DNA from: Ornithodoros turicata
Lineage: Eukaryota; Arthropoda; Arachnida; Ixodida; Argasidae
DNA length: 64,000 nt
Direction: 5' to 3'
NCBI RefSeq assembly: GCF_037126465.1
Contig: NC_088203.1
Coordinates: 89,466,668 to 89,530,667, forward strand
The notes under the pieces were generated by a model. That model saw only the letters and a list, made by a program, of their open reading frames with translations. It was not told the DNA's origin and ran no database searches. Position numbers and translations under genes: made by a program. This document shows positions 42,321 through 54,672 of this stretch, piece by piece. Each line of letters starts with the position of its first letter. Positions within the stretch are counted from its first letter, which is position 1.

Positions 42321-44025
42321 GTTCCGTGTTTAGGATTCATTCTTAATGTGTCATTTTCACGGGGAAAATTCCCGGTGAGGATGAAACATGCGAAGGTATC
42401 AGTAATCTTTAGTGGAGGATAAAAACAAATTAATAAATTACAGACCAATATACGTGATAACTGTTTTCTCTAAGGGCTTGGAGGGGATAACAGAAACGGA
42501 ACTATGTAAATTTTCGAAGATAGTCAACATGATTTCTGAAAGGGAAAGTCGAATGAATGCGGGCTACTTGTACAAAAGGAACAATCAACTTAGAAAACAA
42601 ACCGCTCACTCTTGCAATATACTTTGACTTTTCAAAGGCTTTCGATTCCTTACACCACGATGTTCTTTTATATAAATTGTACCACTATGTTTTTGGAGGT
42701 GTTTCCCATTCCTTCCAAATGCCCTACCATAGAGAACGATATCAGCCCGCGGTCATCGACGCTTATCTGTCTTGCCCAAAAACCTAAGCGGAGGCGTGCC
42801 CCGAAAGGAAGCATGCTGGAAGTTCTGGAACCGATTCTATTCAAAATGATATAGCTAGTCTGAGTTCCATTCCAAAATATGTAATGTACGCTGACGATAC
42901 AACGCTGCTTTCCAGTCATGCGAATGCTGATGATTTAGTTTGTAAGACCAACTCTACCTTAATAATCTACCCTTAATAATCTAACCGCTTGGAGTCGTAT
43001 GAATCGCTTCAAAATTAACAGTAATAAAACAGAAGCAATCATATTCCACACGGAAAACAAGAACAACCTTGAAACTCACACAGGACTGATTTTGGATGAT
43101 AGTGCCATCGATATAGTAAATTAACTTAAAATAGTAGGTGTTCACTTGTCTGAAACCATGACTTGGAATTTTCACGTTCATCACCTGATGTCGCAACTAT
43201 CCAAAATTCCGGGTATTATCTTAAGATGTCCCTCCTTTCTGGCTAACCTTTCCTTTCTTTTTTTCTTAATAAACATATCCCCCCCCCTCCTTTCTGGCTA
43301 TAAAAATTTCGAGATAAATTTACTTCGCCCTCTTTTAATCTATATTGAATTATTGTCGTTTAGTTTAGCGTACCACAACGAAAACTAATTTGGATAAACT
43401 TTTTTATTACAAAAGAAAATAACTCGTCATGAGAAATTTATCAAATCGGCAGACAACCAAAGGCTTATTTCAAGAACTAGGTATAATTAAAATCTACAAC
43501 ATGTATTTTTATAGGCCATTTTCCGCATACAAGCCAGCGAATCCAGCATATCAACAACTCCTTAACACGATATCGCATCTAAAAGTACACGACCCGCACG
43601 CTCACCTTCGTGGAAGTGATAAGTGGAACATTCCCTATCTTCACTCTAAGTATGGTAAGCAACCCCTTCGTTACAATCAACCGGAGCTACTTAATTAGTA
43701 CTCTAGCGAAGATATCTTCATCAAAAGTTGTGAAGGAAAAGAATTCGGTCCTTTTCTGTCATGTAATAGATGAACCACGTATTGGATGGTCGAACTATAA
43801 ACAACACTCTCCTGCCTTTTTGCGGTCTTCACTTTAATATGATTTTACTGTAATTTTCAGTTACTGTTACAGTTACCGATATAGTTGCTGCCCTGTTCAT
43901 TTGTGACCTCTTGTAGCACTTTATATTTCGTCATATATGCTTTCATATGTATTTCCTTGCTGCTGAAGAAGGGCGGCAGGAATTTGTCCTCCCATGTAGA
44001 ATGCTAAACTCAAGTAAATAAAAAG
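42321..44025 (+). pseudogene. LINE RT and C-terminal region to the 3' end (CR1/Jockey-like)
   Basis: Motifs in order, across several frames: FILNVSFSRGKFPVRMKHAK (about 42332), NYRPIYVITVFSKGLEGI (about 42436), IYFDFSKAFDSLHHDVLLYK (about 42617), YVMYADDTTLLSS with the intact catalytic YADD (about 42880), VGVHLSETMTWNFHVHHL (about 43137), GIIKIYNMYFY and AHLRGSDKWNIPYLHSKYG (43470-43665). The 3' UTR ends with AATAAA at about 44017-44022. At least five frame changes and several stops. Upstream pieces (38848-41460) probably belong to the same insertion. Confidence 0.82.
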
Positions 44026-44989
44026 GTTTCAGGTAGACTCCCCTACATCAATAAGCAAGATCTTCATCCGAAGACAACTAAGAACAGACAGCTGCTAGCG
44101 TCACCCTTTTGCAGATATCCCCCGCCTAATTACTAAATTATAGCTTCATGGATAGCTGCCATGGGGAAATGTCCCAAGACGACAGATTCGCGGTTGTATG
44201 GACCACTCTCTTCCCTAACGACGATTAAGCCGATGTGCGGCCCAGTTGTGTGATTGGCTGTTCGGCAATTTGATGCTCTCTATACGACCCTACGTATCTC
44301 CTAAATGGGAATGGCCATTGATAAAGCAGGACAAGAAGAAGCTAAGCAAGGCGGACGAATCCGTCGTAATGGACATGTTGTGCCTGAGGTTGTAATCGTT
44401 ACCGTGCTGTGCGTTGGCGAATAGGACGAGATAAGTCAGATATACCATGTAAAGGATAGGCTCCGTGTATCAAGGCTGCGGACGGCGCAGGGTATCATAT
44501 TCGGCATGCACTCGGATGATTAACAGAAGCAAGAGTACTGCACGGTTCGCATCAAGGTACGAAAAAACTCACATACTTTCGAAATTTTAATAGTGAAATA
44601 ATTCAGCTCCCGCAAGGAACGCGTTTAATACCCCATAGAGCTAAAACGAAAAATGCACTAATACAGCTTGATCGGACTGCCAAATCCTGATAAACCATCA
44701 CCTTTCTGCATATCTTTTTGTTTCTCTTAATATCTTCCTCCATGAACGTACAACGGGTTCTTGCTGTGGATTGGTGCATCGCTTATACGTTGGAATGTAA
44801 GTATAGTACTGCTTTAGTGCGTGATGGAGACACAAGGGACAAAATCCCATTCCGCGTTCGTCGGAATATGTCAATAGGATAAAGTAGCACCTCGCGGTGA
44901 GAAGTCACCAATGGTATTTTTCGGTAAATGTGTATTTGTTCTAACTCTCGCGTTGCAGCAGCAGCAGTAGTAGTAGTGTGAACTCTGGG
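44026..44989. other. No gene recognised
   Basis: A GCAGCAGCAGTAGTAGTAG run near 44955 only. Confidence 0.35.
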
Positions 44990-45955
44990 TAATGAATTTT
45001 AGGCCTGCTCGCGCGAAGTCTTCGGGTATGTCTCGGGGTCCCGCGAGGCACAGTAACCCGCCTAGTAGTTGCTGAGGCTAGGGACGTCCCCAATGAGGTT
45101 CCCCGTCCGTAGACGAACGCGACGGTTCACGCTTCTATAGCATTATTCAGATCTCATAGTCTCAAATTCGTAGTCGACCGAGGGCACCAAAAGTGCCTCC
45201 ATGGACGTTGCCATCACCACTTGTCACTGTCTCCATACCCGGCCTCAAGAGCAACAAAAAGAGCTATCCTGATGTTATCCTTTGGTAACTTACCCTTGAC
45301 TTCATCGAGGCTCAATACTGCAATGGTACGGATGTATACACGGATGGATCGTCGACCAGGGACACTTGATCTTCAGCCTTTGCCATTACATCAGAGTCCG
45401 TTACACGTGGATGCCGTCTGTCTCACCGCATCTAATCGACATCCGCTGAGCTTTATGCTATCCTGCTATTCTTGACATATGCGGCAGGCTGTGAACCGTG
45501 GCAATGGGTAATTTATAGCAACTCCAGCAACTCGCTGCGAGATCGACCTATAGGGGGCGACACTGTCACTTTCTAATGTGGATAACACGTGGGCCCATGT
45601 TCGGAGTTGATGATTCTTTTCGAAAATTATCATTCATATTCGCAAGAAGATCACTTGTGCGCAATGGTACGTTACTGTTCGGTCCCCCAATGCTTCACCT
45701 CTCCAGGGCGGCCTTAAGTAATGTCGTTCTTTTTTTTTTTAGACGACTGGCCTAAAGGACTCATTCTGACCCCAACAGCGCCCTCGGACATTCCCACCAT
45801 CACGATCAGGATCGCCATCGCCACTCCGATCATCATCGCTGTTATCTCTCATCATCGTCACCACTCATATTAGACCCCCTAGCTATGTGGTCGCGTTCCA
45901 CTCCTACAGTGGAAAACCTCCCCGCTTCATCGTCAAAATATAATTGTTGCTGGGT
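44990..45955 (+). pseudogene. LINE C-terminal remnant with broken RNase H and (GTT)-like tail
   Basis: The start (about 45000-45110) reads SLRVCLGVPRG, matching the region at about 42100 of the nested LINE, so it is the same type. RNase H follows in pieces: DVYTDGSSTRDT (about 45330), a stop, then STSAELYAILLFLTYAAG (about 45435) and WVIYSNSSNSLR (about 45507). At 45532 this is interrupted by a 169-base block that has an identical inverted copy at 51289. The last part, 45730-45955, looks like the LINE 3' UTR and ends AATATAATTGTTGCTG, a decayed relative of the tail at 4240. Confidence 0.7.
45532..45700. repeat. 169-bp block, identical to the inverted copy at 51289-51457
   Basis: Begins TCGCTGCGAGATCGACC and ends CCAATGCTTCACCT. 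Every base agrees with the reverse complement of 51289-51457. It lies inside a decayed LINE RNase H region. No coding motif, no terminal repeat of its own. Confidence 0.92.
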
Positions 45956-48692
45956 AATGAAGAGGAGAAATATTAGCGATCTCTCTGCTGATGCAACAAC
46001 GAGCAAAGTGATAGCAATAGTTCAACTGGTAAGGTAATGCGGGGATGATTTTAAATTGCGCCTAATGATTTGCAGATGTGGGTCAAATGTAGGTGCGGAA
46101 CTGCAATGAGTTACGACATAATGCCATGAAAGGTAAACACGTTGTGGGGCTTGACGCTTTTTTTTGCCGCACCATGAGTACTTTAAATAGCACACATAAC
46201 CATCCCTCAACGTGGTTGCCCGATGTGAAAGTGAAGGAACCGCTAGCCTGCAGTTGGTCGCTCAATGAGTTTGAAGTTCGCACAACACGGCAGTCGTTCA
46301 CCTTCTGCCTGCGGTACGCTTTTAGGTGGCCATACACGAGCTTTATTCTGCACGGGACCTATGGACGCTATGCGACTGTTAAAGCTTTTTTCGTTCACTC
46401 TCTTACAGTGGCCAGGAGCACCTATGCTCGTACCAGAGTAACGGCACGTTTCAGCGTGTCAAGTTCAGAAACCAAACTCAAAGCCGAATGTCATATACCG
46501 TTGCGGCAGACACCTCGAGTGAAGGATGCACACTAAATTTTTTCCCGTGTATTTCGAGAGCCACGGATTTTAATGATCTGAAGAATTCATGTGAAACGTG
46601 TTGGGATGATGACTGGCCTAACTGTACATAGGCTCTGTACATAGTTTTTCGTTTTTCTCGTCGCGTTTTATTTTGTTTTGTATCGTTTAAGTTACTTCAG
46701 CTTATGTTACTACTGAGCTTGTACTTGAATTGTTTGTGTGCTCCACTGCTGAAGAACCAGGGCTGGGACTCGTCAAACCACACTGCGTGGCTTTTTCCCC
46801 CGCTACCCTGGGCTTACAGTAGAAGTAAGCAGAACAAACAAAATGAAATGAAATCAAACTGGATTTACAGGAGCGCATAGGCAACGGCCACCAACATGGG
46901 AAGTTCGAGAACGACAGTTTGTTTTTGTTGACAGGCCCACGCCACGACAGTGCAAGACGTCGCTCTCCCGCCTGGGCAGTCTCGCTTGCAAAATGTAATA
47001 TAACGCAGTATTCTAATGCCCGCAGCTGCCCCGTGATAACCTCACCTAGCAAACGCGTCCAGCGCTATGAGAAAGGGAGGAGTCACGTGAAATACGCTGC
47101 CATAAACGCTTCTTCGCCCACGGTCTCCGTGGTGCCATCTGTCGTCCGACCAGGGTTTTTTGGCGCAGACCACAGGAATTTCCGCGCAGTAATGCCTTAC
47201 GGACTAAAAATAATTTTTAATAAAGAAATAATAAATTCTCTATCATTCGAGACTATTCCCGCAACTGTGACCTTAGATATACCACGTATGCTGTGGATGT
47301 TTCAGAAAGCGACGTGGCAGCAAATGGCAACAAAATGCGGGAGCCGGGATCGTTTTTCAGCCAGCGTTCCAAGTCTCTAAGGCCTACGTCAAGCACGAAG
47401 GCAGGATACGTTATTTTTTCCCATTGATAGAAATAACGTATTTGCGAGCCTAGCTGTTCGTCGCATTTTAATGGTCGATTCACAAGATGCAACTTTTTGC
47501 TGCAACTCGGTTCCCGCTACAATTGCACACAACCGAAGTTGCACCAAAAAGGTTCCTTTCATACGGCGAGCAACTTGGAATGCCGTGGTGGTCACCGAGC
47601 TAGAAAAAACATCGTTGTCATCATTTTGGTCCAATCGCGCTGCGACTTCCGCTCATTACGACTTCAGTCCCTTGCGAGTTTGACAATTTTGCATAATTTC
47701 CACTAGTCAGTGATAATTTCATCGTCTCGCGTACCACCGCTGCAATAAGTGACACATCGAAGTCTTCCTGATCCGTCGAGCTTGCAAGGCGGAGCCGTGT
47801 GACTGATAGGTTGCAGCTAGAGTTGCAGGAGAAATCGCTCATCAAGCGATCGGCTCTGCAACTCCCGCAACTCGGGTTGCGCAACCAGAGCCTCGCCGTT
47901 CACACAGTGCAACTTGGAGGCGCAACCTGGTTGCGCGCAACTGAAGTGGCGTCGTGTGATTCGACCCTAAGTGATCTGTTGTGTTGCGCATATCCTAGTG
48001 GAAACACCAGCTTTTCGCACGTACGCTGAGAACCTGACGAAGCGAGCCCAACACGTATTCCAAGCAAGGACGTACTGTCCTGACACAGGGGAATGGACTC
48101 TACGCAGAACGTTGAGATACCACCGAATTTAAGTAATTACAAACTATACATGTCTTGCATCATATTCTTCCAAAGTATTGCTTCTCTATGTGACGAGCAA
48201 GTAACACAAAATCGATTTCTAGTCCTCACACGTATCACGTCATCCGGTGGCCAGTTCATCGACGCCTCAGCTCAACATTGCCCCTCCAAGGCCAAACTAC
48301 TGGAAATTAATTGCAAAACTAATTATATTACAGCTACAATTACATAATATCGAAATTCGTTCAGGAAGAGTGTAGCAACTGAGAATGTAATCTGACTTGA
48401 AATCAGCCAGCAAGGAAATTATTATGAGTACTCTTTGCACGATAAGGAAAGTGTGTCACATAATTGATCGAAGTGGGTTGCATAATTTATTCGCCATTAG
48501 TTTTCTTGCCGAATCTGAATGATGCCACTGGTATTCACCATGAAAGCTGCTCTCTGAGAAAGAGTTAGTTACCGGTTAATTGCTAAGTAAATGATTACTT
48601 GTGACTGAGTTACTTCCCAAGATCGAATTAGAAGCACCTTATTAGCTCACGTAACGATATGGCAGTATACAGGTTCTGGGACTGTGTAGGAT
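45956..48692. other. No gene recognised; LINE 3' UTR-like and GTTGC-rich pieces
   Basis: At 46740-46860, CACTGCTGAAGAACCAGGGCT... ending in TGAAATGAAATC looks like a LINE 3' UTR with a pentamer tail. At 47485-47950, many GTTGCAACT and TTGCGCAAC words occur in both orientations, perhaps a decayed MITE. The plus frame at 46093-46536 has no recognisable domain. 48545-48620 resembles 14030-14150 inverted. Confidence 0.4.
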
Positions 48693-48775
48693 CGGGTACG
48701 GACGTTTCGGTGCACGGACATCTTGATACATGAACCTCTCGGTACACGGACGTCTCGGTACGTGGACGTACCGCT
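48693..48775 (-). repeat. 16-bp minisatellite, array 1
   Basis: About five degenerate units of CGGTACACGGACGTCT. The same unit appears in opposite orientation at 49808-49941. Confidence 0.82.
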
Positions 48776-49807
48776 ACAGGACCATTTCGGCTCGGCACAG
48801 GGCACGTGCAGGATGCGAGGTGCATGTCTTCTGCCCGTCGAGATGGTACACCAGGGTTAAAACCTGTGCGGAAGAACTGAGCTTAGAGTAAAGTTTCGCA
48901 ACAGGACTGCACGAAGGTTGTTTGTTGGGTCGAAAACACTTGTACTTCTGAGTGACTCGTAACACCACATACAACGAATATGAAGGAATAGCGACAAGAC
49001 CTTGCGAATAATTAGTCCCTGCCCGAGATTTATTATCCTTGCCGCGCCCATTGGAACGAAAACTAATGGCAATCAATTATGTAACCCAATTCGATTAATT
49101 ATGTGATACTCTAGTATTAATGAACTTGTAGCGGTCCATGGACGACGACAACGCGCCACTTCTACCGCGCACAATGCCAGTTCTATCAGCAACGTCCTAT
49201 AGTGAGCCCAGCACATCCTTCCCTCCCAGACATTTCATCATCGGGTATCACGACTCACGTATAGAGGAACGACATCTCCTCTACAAACTAACACGACTAC
49301 GTTTGGCGGAGTTTTGTCGTCTTTCAGAGGCACCCTGTACATCTTGTAGCAAACATGCTAAACGTGCATTTATAAGGTGTCTCTAGTGCGCCGTTGTTGT
49401 TGGCGCAGATTCCACCCAGAATACTGTAATTGCCACAGCTTCCACAAGGGTCCAATTATTCAGGGAGAGAGATACAGCAACAACAGCCAAGTCATCCTCC
49501 AGTGGCATATGACACTGCAAACTTGTCATATAAACTTCTATGGCCCTCACTCGCACTCGGCCCGTTTAGTGCGGTTACACGTTATCCCACCCAACACATA
49601 GTAGAATTCTCACGATTACCGCAAGAGGTTGCGGGGACGCCGGACCCAGCGACAGTTTCAAGGAAATGGTCCGCGCTTCCCTACGTGCAACAGAAAACAA
49701 GGAAAATTTTGTTGAACAGTGTTATTCCAAACCGTACCGCCACAGTACGCCACCGACGAACTGGCATGCAGAAATTTCGCTATGCGACCATTCTTTTACC
49801 GGCATAC
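48776..49807. other. Spacer between the inverted minisatellites; no gene established
   Basis: A frame at 49138-49386 begins MDDDNAPLLPRTMPVLSATS but matches nothing I recognise. Confidence 0.35.
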
Positions 49808-49941
49808 CCGTGTACCAAGAAGTCCATGTACCGAGATGTCCCTGTACTGAGACGTTCGTGTGTCAAGATGTCAGTGCACAGAAATGTCCGATCACTGAAA
49901 CGCCCGATGTCTGTACCAGAATGTCCTGTAGCGAGACGTGC
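49808..49941 (+). repeat. 16-bp minisatellite, array 2 (inverted relative to array 1)
   Basis: About eight degenerate units of the type GTGTACCGAGATGTCC. 16 bases times 3 gives a 16-residue periodic open frame (EVHVPRCPCTETFV), which I take as a by-product. Confidence 0.82.
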
Positions 49942-51288
49942 TAGACCCGACGCTGTACATTGTCTAGCACGTAAGGAACTGGTGGAATTCAGGACGTCTT
50001 GCATTGAACCTAATGATTTCACGCATCACGGACACAATAAAAATAGTACGTACATCACTCATAAAAAAAGTTAATGTAAAAATTATGTAAGGTTGTTGAT
50101 GATAATGTGATGTCAAAATACATTAGACCTTGCAATTCTGTTGTATTTTTGATGATTCATTAAGAACTCATCACAGGCTCATCAGAAACTCGAAAATCAT
50201 TTTTGTATACGAAAATGTTTAATGGTTTTTGTTGAAAAGTTAATGACTTTTGACATCAGAGCCATCAGAATTTCTGATGAATCTTGTGACGAATTTCTGA
50301 TGAATTTATGTTTCAAATTAGCCGGTCTTTTGTGATTCATACTTGATGAGTGAGTTTTTCATTGGTTTATTATGCTTTTCTGATAAGTTTTTAATGCTTT
50401 CCTAATTAGTATATGATAGGTTTCTGATTAGTCTACGTGCATTTCTGATGACTTTATGGGGTGTGGCGATATTGCCTACAGTGCATGTGCCCATGACATG
50501 TGACATGTCTTCTATCCCCAACAACACACTGTCATCCCAGGGATATCCTAAGAGCACCATGCATGGACGGGGGTGACATCCCCAGGAGGGTGAATCTGAT
50601 CCTCAAATCATCCTCAACATGTCGTTTTTGCACTAATATAGCGTCGAGCCCTCGGTATCCTCAGACCGTCCTTAGATGCTACGTGAGGACAACTTTAGAA
50701 CAGTGCCAGAGCACTTCGAGGATGAACCATTCTTTTTATTTTATTTTTTTATGTGTTGACACATTTAACCGATATCAATGTTTTTATTTTTTTATTGCAC
50801 AGAAAACAGTTGCATACTGACCTCATACACATTGGTTAACTGTCGCAATAAAGTCGGGCTGTTCGTTTCTAGCACATTCCATAGCAGACAATAAGCGCAG
50901 CGGTTTAAAAAGGAGGCAGAGAGAAATATAAAAGACATAGAAAAACCCACTCAGAAAGGTACTAGAATTCCCTTCCGAAGCGAAAACAGATACTATTTGT
51001 TGCTTGTTACGCGACCCTCCGTACATTCGACAGTCCCACTCGCCTGCAATATAAAACGGAAGGTGTGCTGTCCATGTTTCTTTCGATTACGCAAAGAAAA
51101 AATACTCAAAGCGAGGAGTTGATTGAAGTATTAGCTCTGCACCACTGCAAAGTAATTGTTACAGCTCTAAAGCCAGGAGGGTATTCGCTCAGAGATTGAA
51201 CGGTGTCGCCGCGCTGCGGTAAATGGAGAACTACCGTAGTGTGGACGCGTCGTCTGCTTTTACACGTTTATTCCGCATTCAGTGCAGC
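49942..51288. other. No gene; degenerate TTTCTGATGA-type repeats at 50130-50460
   Basis: The words TTCTGATGA, CATCAGAA and TTTTTGATGA recur many times with loose spacing. A stretch at 50500-50720 with GACATCC, ATCCTC and GGATATCC words follows, perhaps another repeat. Nothing coding. Confidence 0.45.
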
Positions 51289-51457
51289 AGGTGAAGCATT
51301 GGGGGACCGAACAGTAACGTACCATTGCGCACAAGTGATCTTCTTGCGAATATGAATGATAATTTTCGAAAAGAATCATCAACTCCGAACATGGGCCCAC
51401 GTGTTATCCACATTAGAAAGTGACAGTGTCGCCCCCTATAGGTCGATCTCGCAGCGA
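51289..51457. repeat. 169-bp block, inverted identical copy
   Basis: Reverse complement of 45532-45700 without a single difference. Flanking sequences of the two copies do not match. Confidence 0.92.
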
Positions 51458-52600
51458 ATACGAAGAAGAGTCATAAATCTTAGTGGGGGGATCTCTCCCT
51501 TACGGTGGTCGGCGAGGTCTTGGGCGTAGAATTTACTTTGTTTAATTTCCATTTAATTAACCCGTTAATTATTACAAATTAAATTATTCACATGCTTTTT
51601 TCACATAATTTAGCCGCAGAGCAAACCGTAATGTCACAACTTTACATGGAACTTCTTAAGGGTCGGTCACATTAAATACCGGAAAGACGTTAGCTCTACG
51701 TAAAGAATAAGAATAAAAAAAAAGAACTGTGTGTACGAGCCTTCAAGAAGCAATTAAAAGTGGGGAGAAACTGGGTTTCGCTCGGAAGTAGAGCTGTAAA
51801 ACGATATACGCGGCGTGGGAGTGCGGCTTTAAGCGGCCTTCGCGGCAGTTAACGTTTTCTGTATCTATATATTTGTCCTTCGCCCCGTAAATAAATTGCA
51901 GTGAGTCTAGACTTGCGAGCTGAAGGTTTTCTTTTTCGTCCGCTCGAGAGAAAAACACAGTGGCGACAGCATAGTTCAGTGCAGTTTCAGTTCTGTCGTT
52001 TTGACAGAACCGACATTTTATACTAATCTCCTCAACACTCCGTTCAACAGTCAATTACTCTTGCAGCCTGCGGCACCCTTGACGACGAGATCATTTATTT
52101 CATGAATCCACGTAATACCCACAGTCACTTGTTCGCGCAGTCTCCCCTAGACTAAAAGCGATAAAAAAAAACAATGCGTTACACTGATTGCAAACTACTT
52201 GAAAACAAACGATCCTCCATTCAGTATTCGCTCTGGAAGTGAGACTGTGGCTGCGACAAGTTCACATATTTTTTATTATATATTATTACCACTTATTTAT
52301 TAATACCACGCGCAGATGTTCCTCAACTGGCGGCCGGCATTTCAAATAGATCGCAGCTAGGCAGTCTCTTATCTCACAGGCGCTTCTGAGAAAATAATAA
52401 ACATGCAAACATCGACAAAAAGAGTCGCTGCAACTCATCGAACTTGTATATGCAACAGAAACGTGTTACCTACAACAACAATCTGAAAAAAACATCTACA
52501 GGAACCTAAGAAGCGATATTTCCATGGAGCCAAACTGCAAAATGATATGGGATATACGATCAGAATGGTACTCAATACCATGGTGGCGGTGATTTTCTTT
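51458..52600. other. No gene recognised
   Basis: AT-rich. The minus frame 51743-52054 lacks a recognisable domain. Confidence 0.35.
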
Positions 52601-52641
52601 ACAAACAAACAAACAAACAAACAAACAAACAAGCAAACAAA
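52601..52641 (-). repeat. (TTTG)n tail of a minus-strand LINE
   Basis: The plus strand shows (AAAC)n. Read on the minus strand, (TTTG)n lies about 10-20 bases after the stop of the LINE frame, so it is that element's 3' terminus. Confidence 0.8.
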
Positions 52642-52649
52642 TATGGTAT

Positions 52650-53192
52650 TCAATAAACCGCAGGCAGCTGGTTAACGGCGACTTCCACTGGTCGTTTCCG
52701 TACAACGCAGTGTAATGTACCGGTGCGCGCGTTCTGATGTTCTAGGGTGCTCCTGGAGTTCTCGTCTGACGTCGGGCGTAGCCGGCAGACCATTATAATG
52801 TGTTCCTCCGTTTCTGGTTCATCGCATTGATGACAACATGGACTAGAAGTACGGCCGAGTTTGAAAGTGCGGCCGCACGTGCAGGCATTACGGGATCGGT
52901 TGCGAAACAGGAGGGAAACCTCGGCCTTGGAGAGGCCACTCACTGCAGGGACTGAGGAGACCGTCCATCCGCGCGGCAACCTCCAGCGCCGCGAATCAGT
53001 ACAGAAAGCCCTGCTGAACTTTCTGAAGGAAGTGGACCCTAACGGTCGGCTGTAGTGCAGTGAACTGTAGAACCAGACGTGTGAGCCTTCCCCTACGCCC
53101 TTCCCCAACCCCTTTTATCCCTTCCCCGGGCAACGTGCCGGCAATCTAGGCAGGCAGACCGCTCGAATCTCTACGTCCCCCCCCCCCCCCCG
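52650..53192 (-). pseudogene. LINE ORF2 C-terminal fragment, minus strand
   Basis: The minus frame ending at 52650 reads GLSKAEVSLLFRNRSRNACT, then CCHQCDEPETEEHIIMVC (CxxC...H....C), then a 40-residue tail ending LPAVY. This is the C-terminal end of an RNase H-type LINE. Upstream on the same strand (53107-53192), LDCRHVARG can be read in another frame, matching the scrap at 5028-5110, so a frameshift lies between. RT and most of RNase H are missing. The 3' UTR is only a few bases before the (TTTG)n tail. Confidence 0.8.
53165..53191. repeat. C homopolymer
   Basis: A run of about 15 C following CTACGTC, at the edge of the LINE fragment. Confidence 0.7.
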
Positions 53193-53324
53193 GTGCGTGT
53201 TCAGTGGACAGGAGATACGAACGAAGAGCTAATAAACTACCAATGAACCGCGACGGATATTGCATTGGACCGAAGCGGCCAGTGTAATATGCAGACTCAA
53301 ACCAGCGCGAGATTTAATATCAGC

Positions 53325-53960
53325 TCCAGTAGGGAAAGTCATTGAGGGTTTATTTCAGGAAGGCGTCTTTCTCAGCCGGCTAAGAATTGCCAAAGTGTTT
53401 CCCATAATTTAAAGGAAAAGGCAACAAGCAATTACCAAAAAAACTATAGGCCGTTTGCAATACTACCCGGATAATCCTGAAGAAGGTGGAAGCTTTATTG
53501 TCACAATTGGCTTTTATCACACTCACGGTCCGGATTCCACAAAAGGGAAATCGACCATTACTTCTATTCGCACTTCTATTCGCAGCTATTACTGGAAAAA
53601 ATACGAAGAAGTGTCCACTGAAAATTACTCAATGGAAGACTTTCTATAGATTCGAGTAAAGCATTTGATCTCATTGAGCATTACCTCCTCCTTACGGAAC
53701 TCGACATGTGTCGCATTAGAACAGATACTTCAGTAATCGACTTTAGTGTGTTTTCATAACTACTCCTGCAGGTGCTTCCTATACTATTCTGGGACCGTCC
53801 CGTTCTCTATTTTCCTATATTATCGATCTCTCTAGGTAGTTGGCAGCTGCTTCCACTTCAATATTTTTGTTCAGACGACACTGGCATATTTGCCGAAGAA
53901 AAATATTTTAATTATCTTTTTACTAAGGTACGCGTCACTCTGGAGAACTCTGTTCAATAA
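53325..53960 (+). pseudogene. LINE reverse transcriptase fragment (CR1/Jockey-like)
   Basis: Readable motifs in order: VIEGLFQEGVFLSRLRIAKV (about 53340), NYRPFAILPG (about 53442), IDSSKAFDLIEHYLLLTELD (about 53645; equivalent to DFSKAFDxxxH), and FCSDDTGIFAEEKYFNYL (about 53868; the YADD motif reads CSDD). Several stops and frameshifts; the first catalytic region is altered (DSSKAF). Both ends are lost. Same broad type as 42321-44025. Confidence 0.72.
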
Positions 53961-54672
53961 ACTTGTCTCCCATGTCGACATATCAGCTTATGTTTTCTTT
54001 TCCGCGACTCAAAGTACTCCCAGGACGGACAGCCTTATTCCCAGGTTATTAGACTGAAGTTTTCCCCATGTTTGTTTCTTCTACTTTGCTGGAGTATGCG
54101 AGCGAGCTACTTCAGCGTGCAAATCACGCCAGGCAAAATACTTACAAACCACCAACCACCCAACTTTGTCGGGGATTCGCGTGCTATCGAAATAACCTTT
54201 GATTTTAGCTATGTCAATTTTGCCATTAGTCCACGAAGCATTCCTTGGCGGAGCAGGTTGCCAGTGAGGTCTCGCGGAATGCAACGGTATAGAAAAAGAA
54301 CTCTGAAGGTATAAACACGGAACATACTCGTATTACTGCTCTTATACGTACAGACAGCGCGAAAGTTATGTCGTTGCAACATTACACTTATTTATACCAC
54401 TTGAAATGCATACAAAGAGCCCTTATCGTCTAAACGACGTGACAAGACCCTCCTTTGCACTCCGTTTATCCCTTTTTTGCATCATTTTGGCTGGCAGTGT
54501 GGTCATTGTCATCTGCATCTCGCGACGAGGCTGGATGGAACGTTCTCGACCGGGGTGAAGACGCCATATTACCCGTTCTTATGGTGCGCTTAATAGTGTT
54601 CTATTAAACGTATTTTCGAACCGTTTACACTATTGAAGTTGCTCCTGTATTTAAAGGCTACGCGAGATGCGT
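53961..54672. other. No gene recognised
   Basis: A frame at 54072-54314 may be decayed LINE continuation but has no clear motif. Confidence 0.3.

Noticed and set aside
46093..46536. 147-codon plus-strand frame
   Set aside because: No domain; surrounded by LINE debris; composition not clearly coding.
49666..50022. Periodic Cys/Thr-rich peptide from the 16-bp minisatellite
   Set aside because: Explained entirely by the DNA repeat; units too degenerate and no gene context.
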